Source: Nonomuraea lactucae (GTDB lineage Bacteria > Actinomycetota > Actinomycetes > Streptosporangiales > Streptosporangiaceae). Taken from it: DNA of 38,286 nucleotides. Shown here in pieces: positions 14,718-23,800 of this stretch. The stretch lies in the NCBI RefSeq assembly GCF_003313395.1, contig NZ_QNFZ01000079.1, forward strand, positions 1 through 38,286. The letters are read 5' to 3'. How positions within the stretch are numbered: the stretch's first letter is position 1; each line of letters starts with the position of its first letter. The translations under genes and the position numbers were made by a program. The notes beneath the pieces were generated by a model. The model was not told the origin of the DNA. It made no database searches and saw nothing but the letters and a program-made list of their open reading frames with translations.

Positions 14718-17700
14718 CCGACGCGGTAGGGCCGGACCTCCTGTCACTCGCCACGGGAGGAACGCGGATCGCGAGCACGGTGACGTCGTCCTCCTGCTCG
14801 TACCCCGACAGCATCCGGTCGACGAGGTAGTCCAGCAGCATGTGCGGGCTGCCCACGACCTCGGCGGGCGCCTCCTCGACGGCCAGGCGGAGTTCCGCGA
14901 GGCCCTTGTCGAGCCCGCGCTCCCTGTTCCAGACGAGCCCGTCGGAGTAGAGCACCGCGGTGTGACCCGGCGGCACAGCGAGCGCGGACTGCCGGCGGAC
15001 GCTGGGCCAGCCCAGCGGCGTGCCGGGCCGGACCTCTGTGAGCTTCGCCCGGCCGTCGGGGGAGATCAGCACGGGCGGCGGGTGGCCGGCCAGCGCCAGC
15101 GAGCCCCTGCCGGTGCCCGGCTCGATGACCAGGTACGCCAGGGTGGCGAGCTGTTCGGGGTCCTCCGTCTCGGTGAAGACGCGGTCCAGACCGGTGAGCA
15201 CGGAGGCGGGCGGCGGGTCGACGAGCGCCAGGGTGCGAATGGCGGTGCGGGTGCGGCCCATCACGATCGCAGCCGCGATCCCCTTGCCCATGGCGTCGCC
15301 CACGACCGCGGCCACCCGCCCGTCGCCCAGCTCGAACGCGTCGAAGAAGTCGCCACCGACCATCACGTGGTGGGTGCCGGAGCGGAACCGGTGGGCCAGC
15401 TCCAGGCCCCTGACGACCGGCAGGCGGTCCGGCAGCAGGCTGCGTTGCAGCGTCTCCGCGGTGCGGTTCTCGCGCTCGAACAGCGTGCCCCGCTCCACCG
15501 CCAGCGCGCACTGGGCGGCCAGGGCCTCCAGGAAGACCCGGTCCTCGGGCGAGATCTTCTGTGGCTGGGTGAAGGAGAAGCGCAGCGCGCCCAGACTCCG
15601 TCCGGCCACCAGGAGCGGCAGGCCCACCCAGGCCCGCTCGTCCGTGTGCGCGAGAAAGCCGCTCAGCGTGTGCTCATCGCTTCCGGCCTCCAGGAACTGT
15701 GCTTCCAGCGCTTCCGGCGACTCGGCGACGAAGGGGACGCGCTTCCTCGCCGCCAGGGTCATCACGCTGATCGCGGCCAGCGAGGTCTCGGATGCGTGGC
15801 CGCCGGGCAGCTCGTGGAGTCCCTCACCGCTGACCAGCTTCAGCGAACCCCGCTCGGGGTCGAGCAGCGCCACCGCCGAGCGGTCCGCGGCCAGTGCCGT
15901 CCGGCCCACCTCCATGATTATCGACCCCACCTCCTCAACCGTCAGCGCCTCGGCGAGCCGCGCCGTGGCGCCCTGCAGACGTGCCGTACGGATGGCCGCC
16001 TGCCCCAGCTGGTCGGTCAGCAGTTCCCGCGCCTCCTCGCTCTCTCGCTGGGAGGTCACGTCCTCGTTGGCGCCGACCCATTCGGTCACCCGTCCCTGCC
16101 TGGTGATCGGTACGGCGCGCACCTGAAAGTGGCGGTAGCCGCCCGCGCGGGTACGGACCCGGTAGCCCCATTCGAACGTGGACTGGCCGCGCAGCGCCCC
16201 ACGCCAGGCCTCCTCCGTGGCCGGGAGGTCCCCCGGATGCACGGCGCCGAGCCAGCCGTCCGCCAGATACTCCTCCAGCGCCTGGCCGGTGATCGCCCGC
16301 CACTGCGGCGCGTCCTCCAGCACCGCTCCGGTGGGGGAGGTGATCCAGAGGATCGGCGACTGGGCTCTGGCCAGTCCGGCCATGCGCTCGTACAGCCGCT
16401 CGGCGGCACTCTCGCCGCGGCGATCGGCACCGGCGGCGAGGACCGGATCGGAGACGCCGTCGGCCTCCGAGCTGATCAGTCCGAACGGGTCGCCCGCCGT
16501 TCTGACGACCCGGTCGCCGCTCGGCGGCGCGCCCGGGAGGTAGCCCAGGAACGTGGCGGTTCCCGTGCCGGCCCTGGCCGCGAGCTCTCGGGAGACCGCC
16601 TGGAGGACATGGATGGCACTCCGGCGGCCCGTGCGCGACATCGATCTGAGGAGGAGCCGTCTGGCGCCGGGCACGAAGGTGTAGAAGCCGGGGTGCTGTT
16701 CCGACGGGTGAAGGAGCCCGCTGAGCATGACCTCGGCGAGATGCTCAGGAGCCGATCCCGGGAGGAGCGCCTGCTGCATGAGCCTGATCAACGGCAAGGA
16801 GGGGAAGGAGGCGGTGGCCAGGTAGCCGGCCAGTGAGTACGCCTGCGGCGAGGCCACCGCGCGCAAGCGCAGGATCTGCTCCTCGACGGGCTGGGCGCGC
16901 TCCTCATGGACCCACGCGCCGAGGGCGGCCGGCTGGTCGTCCAGGTGCGTCACGGCGACGGGCGTCATGTTTCCGGCCATCATCTGCGCCCAGTTGGCGA
17001 ACCACGGCGCGGACAGCCCGACCACGGGGATGGCAACGCCTGGATTGCTCCTGTCCTGATCCGGCCTCTCCGGATGCAGCCTGAGCGACGGGTTCGCGGT
17101 GAAGGGGCGGGCCATGACGGCCCGGTGAGCGGTCACCGTGATCGCGGTTCGGTGCCAGAGCCGTTCAGGCAGCGGCTGCAGGATCGCCGTCGGCGAGCTC
17201 GACGCCCATCGCCGCACCGTACGGGCCATTCTTCCGGCCCACCAGTGGCTGCCGGAGCAGTCGCTCAAGAGCAGCACGAGCTGGCGGCCGGATGGATCGG
17301 TCAGGGCGCCGGGCGGCCCCGCGGATCCGGCCGTGATGCCGTGCGGCCCGTCTTCGAGGCGCGTGAGCCGCACGTTCCTGAACGCGCCCAGATTCGTGCA
17401 GAGCTCACGCAGTTCCTCGCCCATGGGCCGCCACAGGTCCATCGACGGGCCGAAGTCGATCACCAGGGTCAGGTTCAGGCGGCGTTCCAGGGTGGGAACC
17501 AGAACCGGGACCCAGGGCGAGCGCCGTTGAGGGTACTGCCTCGCGATCCGATCGACCGTGGCCCGCTCGTCGAGCGTCCGCTGGTGCCGGGTCAGCGCGC
17601 GCCTGCGCAGTGGCCTCAGGGCTCGGTTGAGCTTCATCCCGCCGGAGAGCATGGGCGCGCTCGACAGCTGGACCGCCGTCGCGCTCCCCCCGGCCGATTC

Positions 17701-17949
17701 CGGTGTCGCGTGGGAGTAGATCTCGCGCCGGGCGTCCGCCGGTGCGGGCGGTGACTCCGGCAGGGGGAGCCGTGCCGGTGGTTCGGGCTTCTCGACCGGC
17801 TCCCGGGTCACGGGCGAGCCGCGCTCCGCGGCCGGGCCGCGTTCGCGCACCATCATGGCGAGCCAGAGGCGCTCGGCGAGTTCGACGGCCGTCGGCGGCT
17901 GCCCGACCGCGCTCAGGACGCGGCGCAGCCCGTCAATGCTCGCTGTCAC
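14707..17949 (-). CDS. SAV_2336/vWA-like protein fused to PAS, GAF and SpoIIE-type PP2C phosphatase
   Basis: The 1080-residue product has four parts. Residues 1-35 (DGLRRVLSAVG..ELAERLWLAMM) and about 145-480 match the SAV_2336 family; LTLVIDFGPSMDLW (Asp165) and LVLLLSD correspond to vWA-fold strands, with a degenerate MIDAS (DxGxS). About 516-635 is a PAS domain (YRVRTRAGGYRHFQV, then EWVGANEDVTSQRESEE), 650-820 a GAF domain, and 845-1064 a SpoIIE/RsbU-type PP2C with metal aspartates in GGDFFD (867, 870), GDAMGKG (885), YSDG (1003) and EDDVTVL (1054-1055). It should be an active Mn/Mg-dependent Ser/Thr phosphatase. GTG 17949 overlaps the MoxR gene by 17 bp, so translation is coupled; an upstream in-frame extension lies inside moxR. 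It is the last gene of the VMAP operon. Confidence 0.85.
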   Translation of the reverse strand: MTASIDGLRRVLSAVGQPPTAVELAERLWLAMMVRERGPAAERGSPVTREPVEKPEPPARLPLPESPPAPADARREIYSHATPESAGGSATAVQLSSAPMLSGGMKLNRALRPLRRRALTRHQRTLDERATVDRIARQYPQRRSPWVPVLVPTLERRLNLTLVIDFGPSMDLWRPMGEELRELCTNLGAFRNVRLTRLEDGPHGITAGSAGPPGALTDPSGRQLVLLLSDCSGSHWWAGRMARTVRRWASSSPTAILQPLPERLWHRTAITVTAHRAVMARPFTANPSLRLHPERPDQDRSNPGVAIPVVGLSAPWFANWAQMMAGNMTPVAVTHLDDQPAALGAWVHEERAQPVEEQILRLRAVASPQAYSLAGYLATASFPSLPLIRLMQQALLPGSAPEHLAEVMLSGLLHPSEQHPGFYTFVPGARRLLLRSMSRTGRRSAIHVLQAVSRELAARAGTGTATFLGYLPGAPPSGDRVVRTAGDPFGLISSEADGVSDPVLAAGADRRGESAAERLYERMAGLARAQSPILWITSPTGAVLEDAPQWRAITGQALEEYLADGWLGAVHPGDLPATEEAWRGALRGQSTFEWGYRVRTRAGGYRHFQVRAVPITRQGRVTEWVGANEDVTSQRESEEARELLTDQLGQAAIRTARLQGATARLAEALTVEEVGSIIMEVGRTALAADRSAVALLDPERGSLKLVSGEGLHELPGGHASETSLAAISVMTLAARKRVPFVAESPEALEAQFLEAGSDEHTLSGFLAHTDERAWVGLPLLVAGRSLGALRFSFTQPQKISPEDRVFLEALAAQCALAVERGTLFERENRTAETLQRSLLPDRLPVVRGLELAHRFRSGTHHVMVGGDFFDAFELGDGRVAAVVGDAMGKGIAAAIVMGRTRTAIRTLALVDPPPASVLTGLDRVFTETEDPEQLATLAYLVIEPGTGRGSLALAGHPPPVLISPDGRAKLTEVRPGTPLGWPSVRRQSALAVPPGHTAVLYSDGLVWNRERGLDKGLAELRLAVEEAPAEVVGSPHMLLDYLVDRMLSGYEQEDDVTVLAIRVPPVASDRRSGPTASVKG

Positions 17950-18940
17950 CGTCCGGGTCCGTTCCGTCCGTGTCGTGATCGAGATAGGGCATGAGCCGGT
18001 CGGCCAGTCGCAGCCTGTCCTCCGAACCGCTGTGGTGAAGGAGGTAGACCGCGTTGAGCAACTGGTCCGTGGCGAGGGCGCCACCGGTCTTCCTGGCGAG
18101 GAAGCGTTCGACGATGTCGCGACTGCCGGCGACCAGCTCGGAACCGAGATGTGCGGCGACGATCCGCTCCAGTTTCTCCCCGGTGGGCTGATGCAGGCGG
18201 AGCGTGACGCACCTGCGCAGGAAGGCGGGCGGAAACTCGCGCTCGCCGTTGCTCGTCATGATGACCAGCGGGAACGACCGGCACCGCACGACCCCGCCGG
18301 AGACGGCCACGGGAGCGCCACCGTCGGCCGTCATCACCTCGGCCGACGGCGAGGTGTGACGCTGGAGCTCCGGTATTTCGAAGCAACCCTTCTCGAAGAT
18401 CGTCAGCAGGTCGTTCGGCAGGTCCATGTCACTCTTGTCGATCTCGTCGATCAGCAGCACGCGCGGCCGGTCGAACGGGAGGAGGGCGGTGCCCAGCGGT
18501 CCCAGCCGGATGTAGCGGCCGATCTCCTCGTCGGCTGCCGCGCCACCGGTGTGTTCCTCCCTGCTCGCGGCGTACAGCCGGGTCAGCGGATCGTACTGGT
18601 AGAGGCCGTCCAGCAGGGTCACGCGACTGGTGATCGGCCAGTGCAGCACCGGACCGAGCCGCAGTTCGTGGGCGACCGCGGTGGCGAGCGTGGATTTGCC
18701 TGCCCCGGGCGGACCGGTCACCAGGAGCGGGCGGCGCAGGAACAGGGCGGCGTTCACCTGCTCGACCGCCCGCACGTCGGGCTGGTAGCTCGTCGCTTCA
18801 TGATCCCCGTTGCCGCCCCATGGCGGTTGCGGCAGGGTGGGGCCTCCGGTGAAGACCCGCCACGGAGGGGGAGGCGGGAGATCCCGGTCGATGCTGTCGT
18901 GGGGGACGCCGGATCCGGTGTAGATGAACCAGTTCGACAT
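17933..18940 (-). CDS. MoxR-type AAA+ ATPase of a VMAP ternary system
   Basis: The 335-residue protein has Walker A GPPGAGKS (76-83), Walker B VLLIDE (161-166), sensor-1 asparagine in MTSN (231) and an arginine finger in FLRR (242-243). The opening MSNWFIYTGSGVPHDSID, and NAALFLRRPLLVTGPPGAGKS followed by LGPVLHWPITSRVTLLDGLYQYD, are features of MoxR proteins that travel with VMAP proteases and vWA proteins. In that family the ATPase is thought to remodel its partners or control their assembly in an NTP-dependent way. GGAAGGGGA lies before ATG 18940. Only 1 nt separates it from the protease gene, and it overlaps the phosphatase gene by 17 bp. Confidence 0.9.
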   Translation of the reverse strand: MSNWFIYTGSGVPHDSIDRDLPPPPPWRVFTGGPTLPQPPWGGNGDHEATSYQPDVRAVEQVNAALFLRRPLLVTGPPGAGKSTLATAVAHELRLGPVLHWPITSRVTLLDGLYQYDPLTRLYAASREEHTGGAAADEEIGRYIRLGPLGTALLPFDRPRVLLIDEIDKSDMDLPNDLLTIFEKGCFEIPELQRHTSPSAEVMTADGGAPVAVSGGVVRCRSFPLVIMTSNGEREFPPAFLRRCVTLRLHQPTGEKLERIVAAHLGSELVAGSRDIVERFLARKTGGALATDQLLNAVYLLHHSGSEDRLRLADRLMPYLDHDTDGTDPDGDSEH

Positions 18941-18941
18941 C

Positions 18942-20621
18942 TCAGTCCCCTTCCCGGGAGGGGGCCAACGGCGGGTCGGGCATTCGCGTTGGATCGTCCC
19001 AGAACAGCGATATCTTCTGGACAGGCTTGTCGTTCATGCCCGCTCTCCGCAGGTGCTTGATCCGGTCAGGGAGCTGATCAGGCGTCGATTTCTCGACAAT
19101 GGCCGCCACTTCCGACAGAAACCTGTTTCCGCGGCAGTCGTCGTGCTGCTCGGCTCGGCAGGAGGATCGTGGCCACACCATGATGGGAATGCCGAACTTC
19201 AGTGCTTTCCTGATATGCCCGAGATTCGGCGACGTGGCGTGCACGATGGTGGTGCGGGCCTCGTCCGCCAGCCAGCCGAGCGTGGCCCTGTCCCGGCAGC
19301 CGACCAGGCCGGGTGGATCGCAGCCGAGCTCGCGGAGCCTGCGCCAGCGCTTGATGGCCTGATCCCAGCGCTGGCTGCCGCCCCGCCTGCGTGCCAGGTC
19401 GCGGATCACCACCGGATAGAGCAGGCCGAGTTCGAGGCTGTCGGCGGGATCGTCGTTCGTGGACCAGTTCTCGACGCCCGTCCTCCTGGTGAACCAGTCA
19501 TCGGGCAGCATGAACTCGATGATGAAATCCTCGCCCGCCACCTCGGCCAGCAGGCGTGGTATCTCACGCTCCACGCTGGCTCTGACCTGGTCCTCCGCGA
19601 CCGGGCCGGGCAGGGGGCGGGTCCATCCGCTTCCGTCGGCCCGCCAGATGGAGAACTCCAGAAGATAGCCGCCGAGGCCGCTGGGCGCGATCCGCACGAT
19701 GATCGCCACCGAGGCGGGCACGGCCGTGGTGTCCGGCCCGGGACCGAGATACCTCGTCCGCCACTGCCGTACCTCCGCGGCCCTCGACCTGTCGTCCATG
19801 CGGGCGATGATCCTGGTCAGGAAGCGGGTCAGCGCGCCGTCCTCGTCGATCTCCTCGGCGGCCAGGACGACGGCCCTCCAGAGGGAGGGTTCGCCCTGGT
19901 GGGACAGGAGGGGGAACTCATCGGCCAGCAGGGCTCGGGGCGAGATCCCCGTGGTGGCGCCGGTGAGGTGCCGGCGTAGCTCTCCCCGAGGCCCCGCGCC
20001 GAGGCCGCCCGGCCAGGAGTGGGGGAGCAGGTCGTCGAGCGGCTCCCAGTACCTGCGCAGCGTGGAGATCGGCAACATGCGGCCCACCCGCTGCTCCGCC
20101 GCCAGGTCGGCGTCGGTGACCATGCCCACCACCTCACCGGTGCCCGGCAGGTAGACGGCGGCGCCGCTGAACCCTCTCTCGATGAACTGACCGTGGCCGT
20201 CCCACGCGTTGAGCTGGCACCATTCGTCGGCCATGATCTGGCGGTCGTCGATGCGGAGTTCGGCGAAGGCGCCGGAGTCGGTCTTCCCCTTCGCGACGCC
20301 GTAGGCGAAGAGTTTGCTGTCCCGCCAAGCACCGGCGTCGGTGGGATCGGCCAGGCGAGCGGGCGTTATGCGGACCGGCCGCGCCAGCTCAAGCACCGCG
20401 ACGTCCCCTCGGGGAGCTGTTCGCGGTCTCCACGGTCCTCTGTGCACCACGGCGGCGGAGCACCGCAGTGAGGGGTCGGCGGCGGGAAAGACGACGACGG
20501 GATCGCCCAGGTCGTGGACGACGTGCGCGCAGGTCAGCACATGGCGGTCGTCGATCAGGAAACCGGAACCCGCCGTCCGCCCGTCCGCCTGATCGATGCG
20601 GGCGTGCCACGGACTGGTCAC
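18942..20621 (-). CDS. Trypsin-like serine protease with VMAP-C domain
   Basis: The 559-residue protein begins with a trypsin-fold domain (about 5-185) with all three catalytic residues: His33 (LTCAHVV), Asp73 (RGDVAVLEL) and Ser152 (RGFSGAAV). No signal peptide precedes it, so it should be cytoplasmic. About 200-545 matches the C-terminal domain of vWA-MoxR-associated proteins (LIFELSIWR-type strands, then LGLLYPVVIRDLARRRGG with flanking WRRLRELG). In described systems VMAP is the effector-bearing partner of a MoxR and a vWA protein. I place the start at GTG 20621, which overlaps by one base the TAG of the 32-residue ORF upstream (TAGTG). AAGG lies only 2 nt before it, so coupling rather than independent initiation is likely. 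Confidence 0.87.
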   Translation of the reverse strand: MTSPWHARIDQADGRTAGSGFLIDDRHVLTCAHVVHDLGDPVVVFPAADPSLRCSAAVVHRGPWRPRTAPRGDVAVLELARPVRITPARLADPTDAGAWRDSKLFAYGVAKGKTDSGAFAELRIDDRQIMADEWCQLNAWDGHGQFIERGFSGAAVYLPGTGEVVGMVTDADLAAEQRVGRMLPISTLRRYWEPLDDLLPHSWPGGLGAGPRGELRRHLTGATTGISPRALLADEFPLLSHQGEPSLWRAVVLAAEEIDEDGALTRFLTRIIARMDDRSRAAEVRQWRTRYLGPGPDTTAVPASVAIIVRIAPSGLGGYLLEFSIWRADGSGWTRPLPGPVAEDQVRASVEREIPRLLAEVAGEDFIIEFMLPDDWFTRRTGVENWSTNDDPADSLELGLLYPVVIRDLARRRGGSQRWDQAIKRWRRLRELGCDPPGLVGCRDRATLGWLADEARTTIVHATSPNLGHIRKALKFGIPIMVWPRSSCRAEQHDDCRGNRFLSEVAAIVEKSTPDQLPDRIKHLRRAGMNDKPVQKISLFWDDPTRMPDPPLAPSREGD

Positions 20622-20719
20622 TACCTTATGGCGACGGCTTGAAAGCCGCTCACATCCTGGTCGGCGACCTCCACGACGATCGATTCGCCATTCATGTCCC
20701 AGCGCACTAATTCGCTCAT
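20621..20719 (-). CDS. 32-residue Trypco1-like mini-ORF coupled to the protease
   Basis: ATG 20719 opens a short frame beginning MSELVRWDMNGESIVVEV and ending QAVAIR, stop TAG at 20621-20623. This is the N-terminal beta-hairpin pattern of the trypsin-co-occurring domain 1 family (CU044_2847-like proteins), small proteins encoded directly before trypsin-like genes; family members are usually about 100 residues, so two thirds is missing. The last base of the stop is the first base of the protease GTG, a classical re-initiation arrangement. Either it is a decayed Trypco1 kept because it drives translation of the protease, or a genuine minimal version. A perfect inverted repeat lies 3 nt before the ATG. 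The gene is too short for most gene finders. Confidence 0.6.
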   Translation of the reverse strand: MSELVRWDMNGESIVVEVADQDVSGFQAVAIR

Positions 20720-20722
20720 ATC

Positions 20723-20745
20723 GCCGCCATCCACAGCATGGCGGC
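20723..20745 (-). promoter_or_regulatory. Inverted repeat covering the ribosome-binding region of the VMAP operon
   Basis: GCCGCCAT and ATGGCGGC pair perfectly around a 7-base loop and end 3 nt before ATG 20719. In RNA this stem would hide the weak ribosome site of the first gene. In DNA it could be an operator. No separate ribosome site is visible. Confidence 0.4.
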
Positions 20746-20812
20746 AACCTAGCAAGCTTGAGTGTGCCCTTCAGTGGGTTTCGGCATTTGCGGTGTAATG
20801 CGGCTTTGCCAG

Positions 20813-20849
20813 GCCGGCCCGCGCCCGGTCGAGCCGGGGGCGGGCCGGC
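20813..20849 (-). terminator. Strong hairpin terminator of the subtilisin gene
   Basis: GCCGGCCCGC (20813-20822) and GCGGGCCGGC (20840-20849) pair perfectly. Inside them CCCGG and CCGGG extend the stem past one G/G mismatch to a 5-base loop. It starts 17 bp after the subtilisin stop codon. There is no T tract, as is common in actinomycetes. It separates subtilisin transcription from the VMAP operon. Confidence 0.65.
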
Positions 20850-20866
20850 TGGGTCGGGGACGTCGG

Positions 20867-23800
20867 CTAGGTGGTCACGGCGTAGGCGCGGGTGATCGTC
20901 TGCTTCACCTCCTGGCCGTCGGGGCCGGAGGCGGTCGCCCGGAGGGAGACGAATCCCGGGGCGGCCGGGTTGGTGATCGAGGTGGTCCAGCCCTTGGCCG
21001 TACGCCGGAGCTCAAGCGGCTGCCAGGTGCGGCCGTCGTCGAAGGACGCCTCCACCCTGGGCGTCTCCAGCTGGCCGCCCTCGGCCCGCATCTGAACCTC
21101 GGTGGCCGATCCGGTCTTGGCCCGATTGAAGGCGTCGAGCCCTTCCGGCGCGTAGCGCAGGGCGGGCAGAGCCAGCGGCTGGGACTCCGTCGTACGGGCC
21201 GACCGGAACGTCCAGGTCGCCTCGACGGCGGTGGACAGGGCGGCGTACGGGACGTCGCGGCGGGCGGAGGCGGTCAGCGTGTATGTTCCCGTCTCGGCGG
21301 GCAGACCGGTGGCGACGAGCGGGCAGTACCACCAGTTGGCGCAGCCGTCCAGCTCGGCCTTGGCGAGCACTGTGCCGTCCTTGGCCAGGACGACGCTGCC
21401 CTTGGCGTTGCCGTCCCAGCCGGCTCGGTCCAGGCCCGTGTCGGTGAACAGCCCGCTGGGAACGTAGCTCATCTCGTCGCCGCGCCGCCTCAGGACGGGG
21501 GCGGCCGGGCCGGTGACCGCGGCGTTCCAGATCTCCGTGACCGGCCTGCCGCCGAACGTGACGTCCTTGGCGTCCTCGACGTCGTGTCTGGCTTCGTCGG
21601 GGGGCCCGATGGACAACCCGCTACGCCAGATGAGGCCGCGCGCGGGCGTCAGGTAGCTCGTCAGCGTGCCTGGCAGGTCCACGGGCGTGGGGCTGGAGCC
21701 CAGGAAGATCAGGTCCGATCCGCGCAGTGCCGGGCCGCGGTCGAAGTCTCCCTTGGCGGCGACATGCTGGCCACGGAAGGACGAGGTGATCTTCGTCAGG
21801 TTCGCGGTCCTGGCCCGGACCCCGGGGTCGGCGGGGATGCCGCCGGATCGGTAGTCGACCAGATCGTACCGGTAGGGGCTGGGGGAGGCGTCCTTCTTGT
21901 TCCACACCGTCGCCGCCATGAACTCCAGGCCGCGCTGGCGGGAGGGGAAGACGTAGGTGTCGCGAGGGTCGGCGAAGGGCCAGTACATGAACTCGATGAC
22001 CTTGTCTCCCTCCTTGTAGCGCAGGCTGACCTTGGCGATCTCGGCGGGGGCGGCGGTGGGGTCGTCGACCGTGAACCGGACCGGGACGGCCTTGCGGGCG
22101 TCCAGGACCACCTTCTCGTCCCGCGTGCCGATGCGCACCTTGAAGTGGGTGGTCGTGGGCCCGCTCTGGTCAGCGATATGGGCGACCAGGCTGTAGTCGC
22201 CGCGCGGGAGGCGCACCTTGCCCGTGCCCTCTTGCATGTCGATGCTCTCGAACCGGGCGTTCTTGAGGTCGTAGGCCGTGATCATCGGCATCTTGGCCGG
22301 CGCGCCGTCTCGTCCGAGGGCCGTCACGGTCAGGTCGTACGACTCGGGTTCGACGAAGGCGCCCGCCAGGGTGCGCACGGTCATGTCGCCCGATGCCGCG
22401 GTCACCATGCCGGGGTGGGTGCCCGTCTGCAGGCCGCCGCGGAGGGTGAGCGTGACGGCGGCCTCGCCCTTCGCGGGCACCTCCAGCCGCTCGGCGGACA
22501 GGGTGAAGGGGCCCTCGGCGGACAGGGCGAGGGTGACCGGGGCTTCCGCCGTGTTCCGGTAGGTGATCTTCTTGGTGGGAGGCTCGCCGCCGCCCGGCCA
22601 GCGGACCACGGCCCAGACGTTGGCCGGGGTCGCGACCACCTGCTGCGCCAGCGCGCCCGGCACGTCCACCCGGCCTGCGCCCTGCTGGTACGGCGAGAGT
22701 CCCTCCTTCGGCTTGGCGCCGCTCATGAGGGCGGCCTTGAGCTGCTCGCCGGTCCAGTCGGGATGCTTCTGGGCGAGGATGGCCGCGGCGCCCGCGACAT
22801 GGGGGGTGGCCATGGAGGTGCCGGACTCCGGTCGGTACGGGCCGTCGGCCGTTCCCTTGGCCGCGGCGGCGACGATCTCCACGCCCGGGGCGGTGATGTC
22901 GGGCTTGACGGCGCCGTCGCCCTTGCGCGGGCCCTGGCTGGAGAACGAGGCGAGTTGGTCGGCGCTGTCCACGGCACCCACCGTGAGCGCCGCGTCCGCG
23001 CTGCCGGGACTGTTCATCGTCCCCTTGCCGGGTGAGTTGCCCGCCGCGATGACGAACAGTGTGCCGGTCTGCTGGGACAGCGTGTTGACGGCCTGCTCGA
23101 TGGGATCGAGATCCTGGTGGTCCGGACCGCCGATGCTGACGTTGGCCACGCGTGCCTTGGCCTTCGTGGCCGCCCATTCCATGCCGGCGATCAGGGCGGA
23201 GTCGCTGATGTCGCCGCTCTGGCCGCCGACCTTGGCTATCGCGAGCTTCGCGTCCGGCGCGACGCCGCGGTACTTTCCGCCCGACGCCTGTCCCGATCCG
23301 GCGATGGTGGACGCCACGTGGGTTCCGTGCCCGTTGGTGTCGGTGGCGTCGGGCTCGTCGCTGAAGTTCACCGACTGGGTGACCACGTCCTTGAGGTCGG
23401 GATGGTCGGGGTCGTAGCCGGAGTCGATCACAGCGACGGTCACGCCCTTGCCGGTCAGGCCCTGCTCCCAGGCCTTGGGCGCGCCGATCTGCGGCACGCT
23501 CTTGTCGAGGAACAGCTTCCGCTTGCCGTCGAGCCAGAGCTTCGACACCGACGCCCCGAGGGTGCGTCGCCCCGCGCCCTGCCCCAGCCGTGCCCAGGCC
23601 GTGCCGGCCTGGGCCTTGGTCACCCGTGCCGCCGACAGGCCGAGGGTGTCGATGCGCCGCTGCTGCGCCGTGGCGGCTCCGGGAGCCGTCGCCCCCTCGG
23701 TGATGACGGGGATGTCGGCGCGGTGGGCGTCGTCGTACTGCCAGGCGAGGAGCTGGGTGACGTCGAAGAACCGCTGGTCGACCAGGCCTTGGGCGATGAG

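Noticed and set aside
17855-19060. Plus-strand frame opposite the MoxR and phosphatase genes
   Set aside because: No motifs; the minus strand encodes clear Walker and vWA-type motifs with coupled starts and stops.
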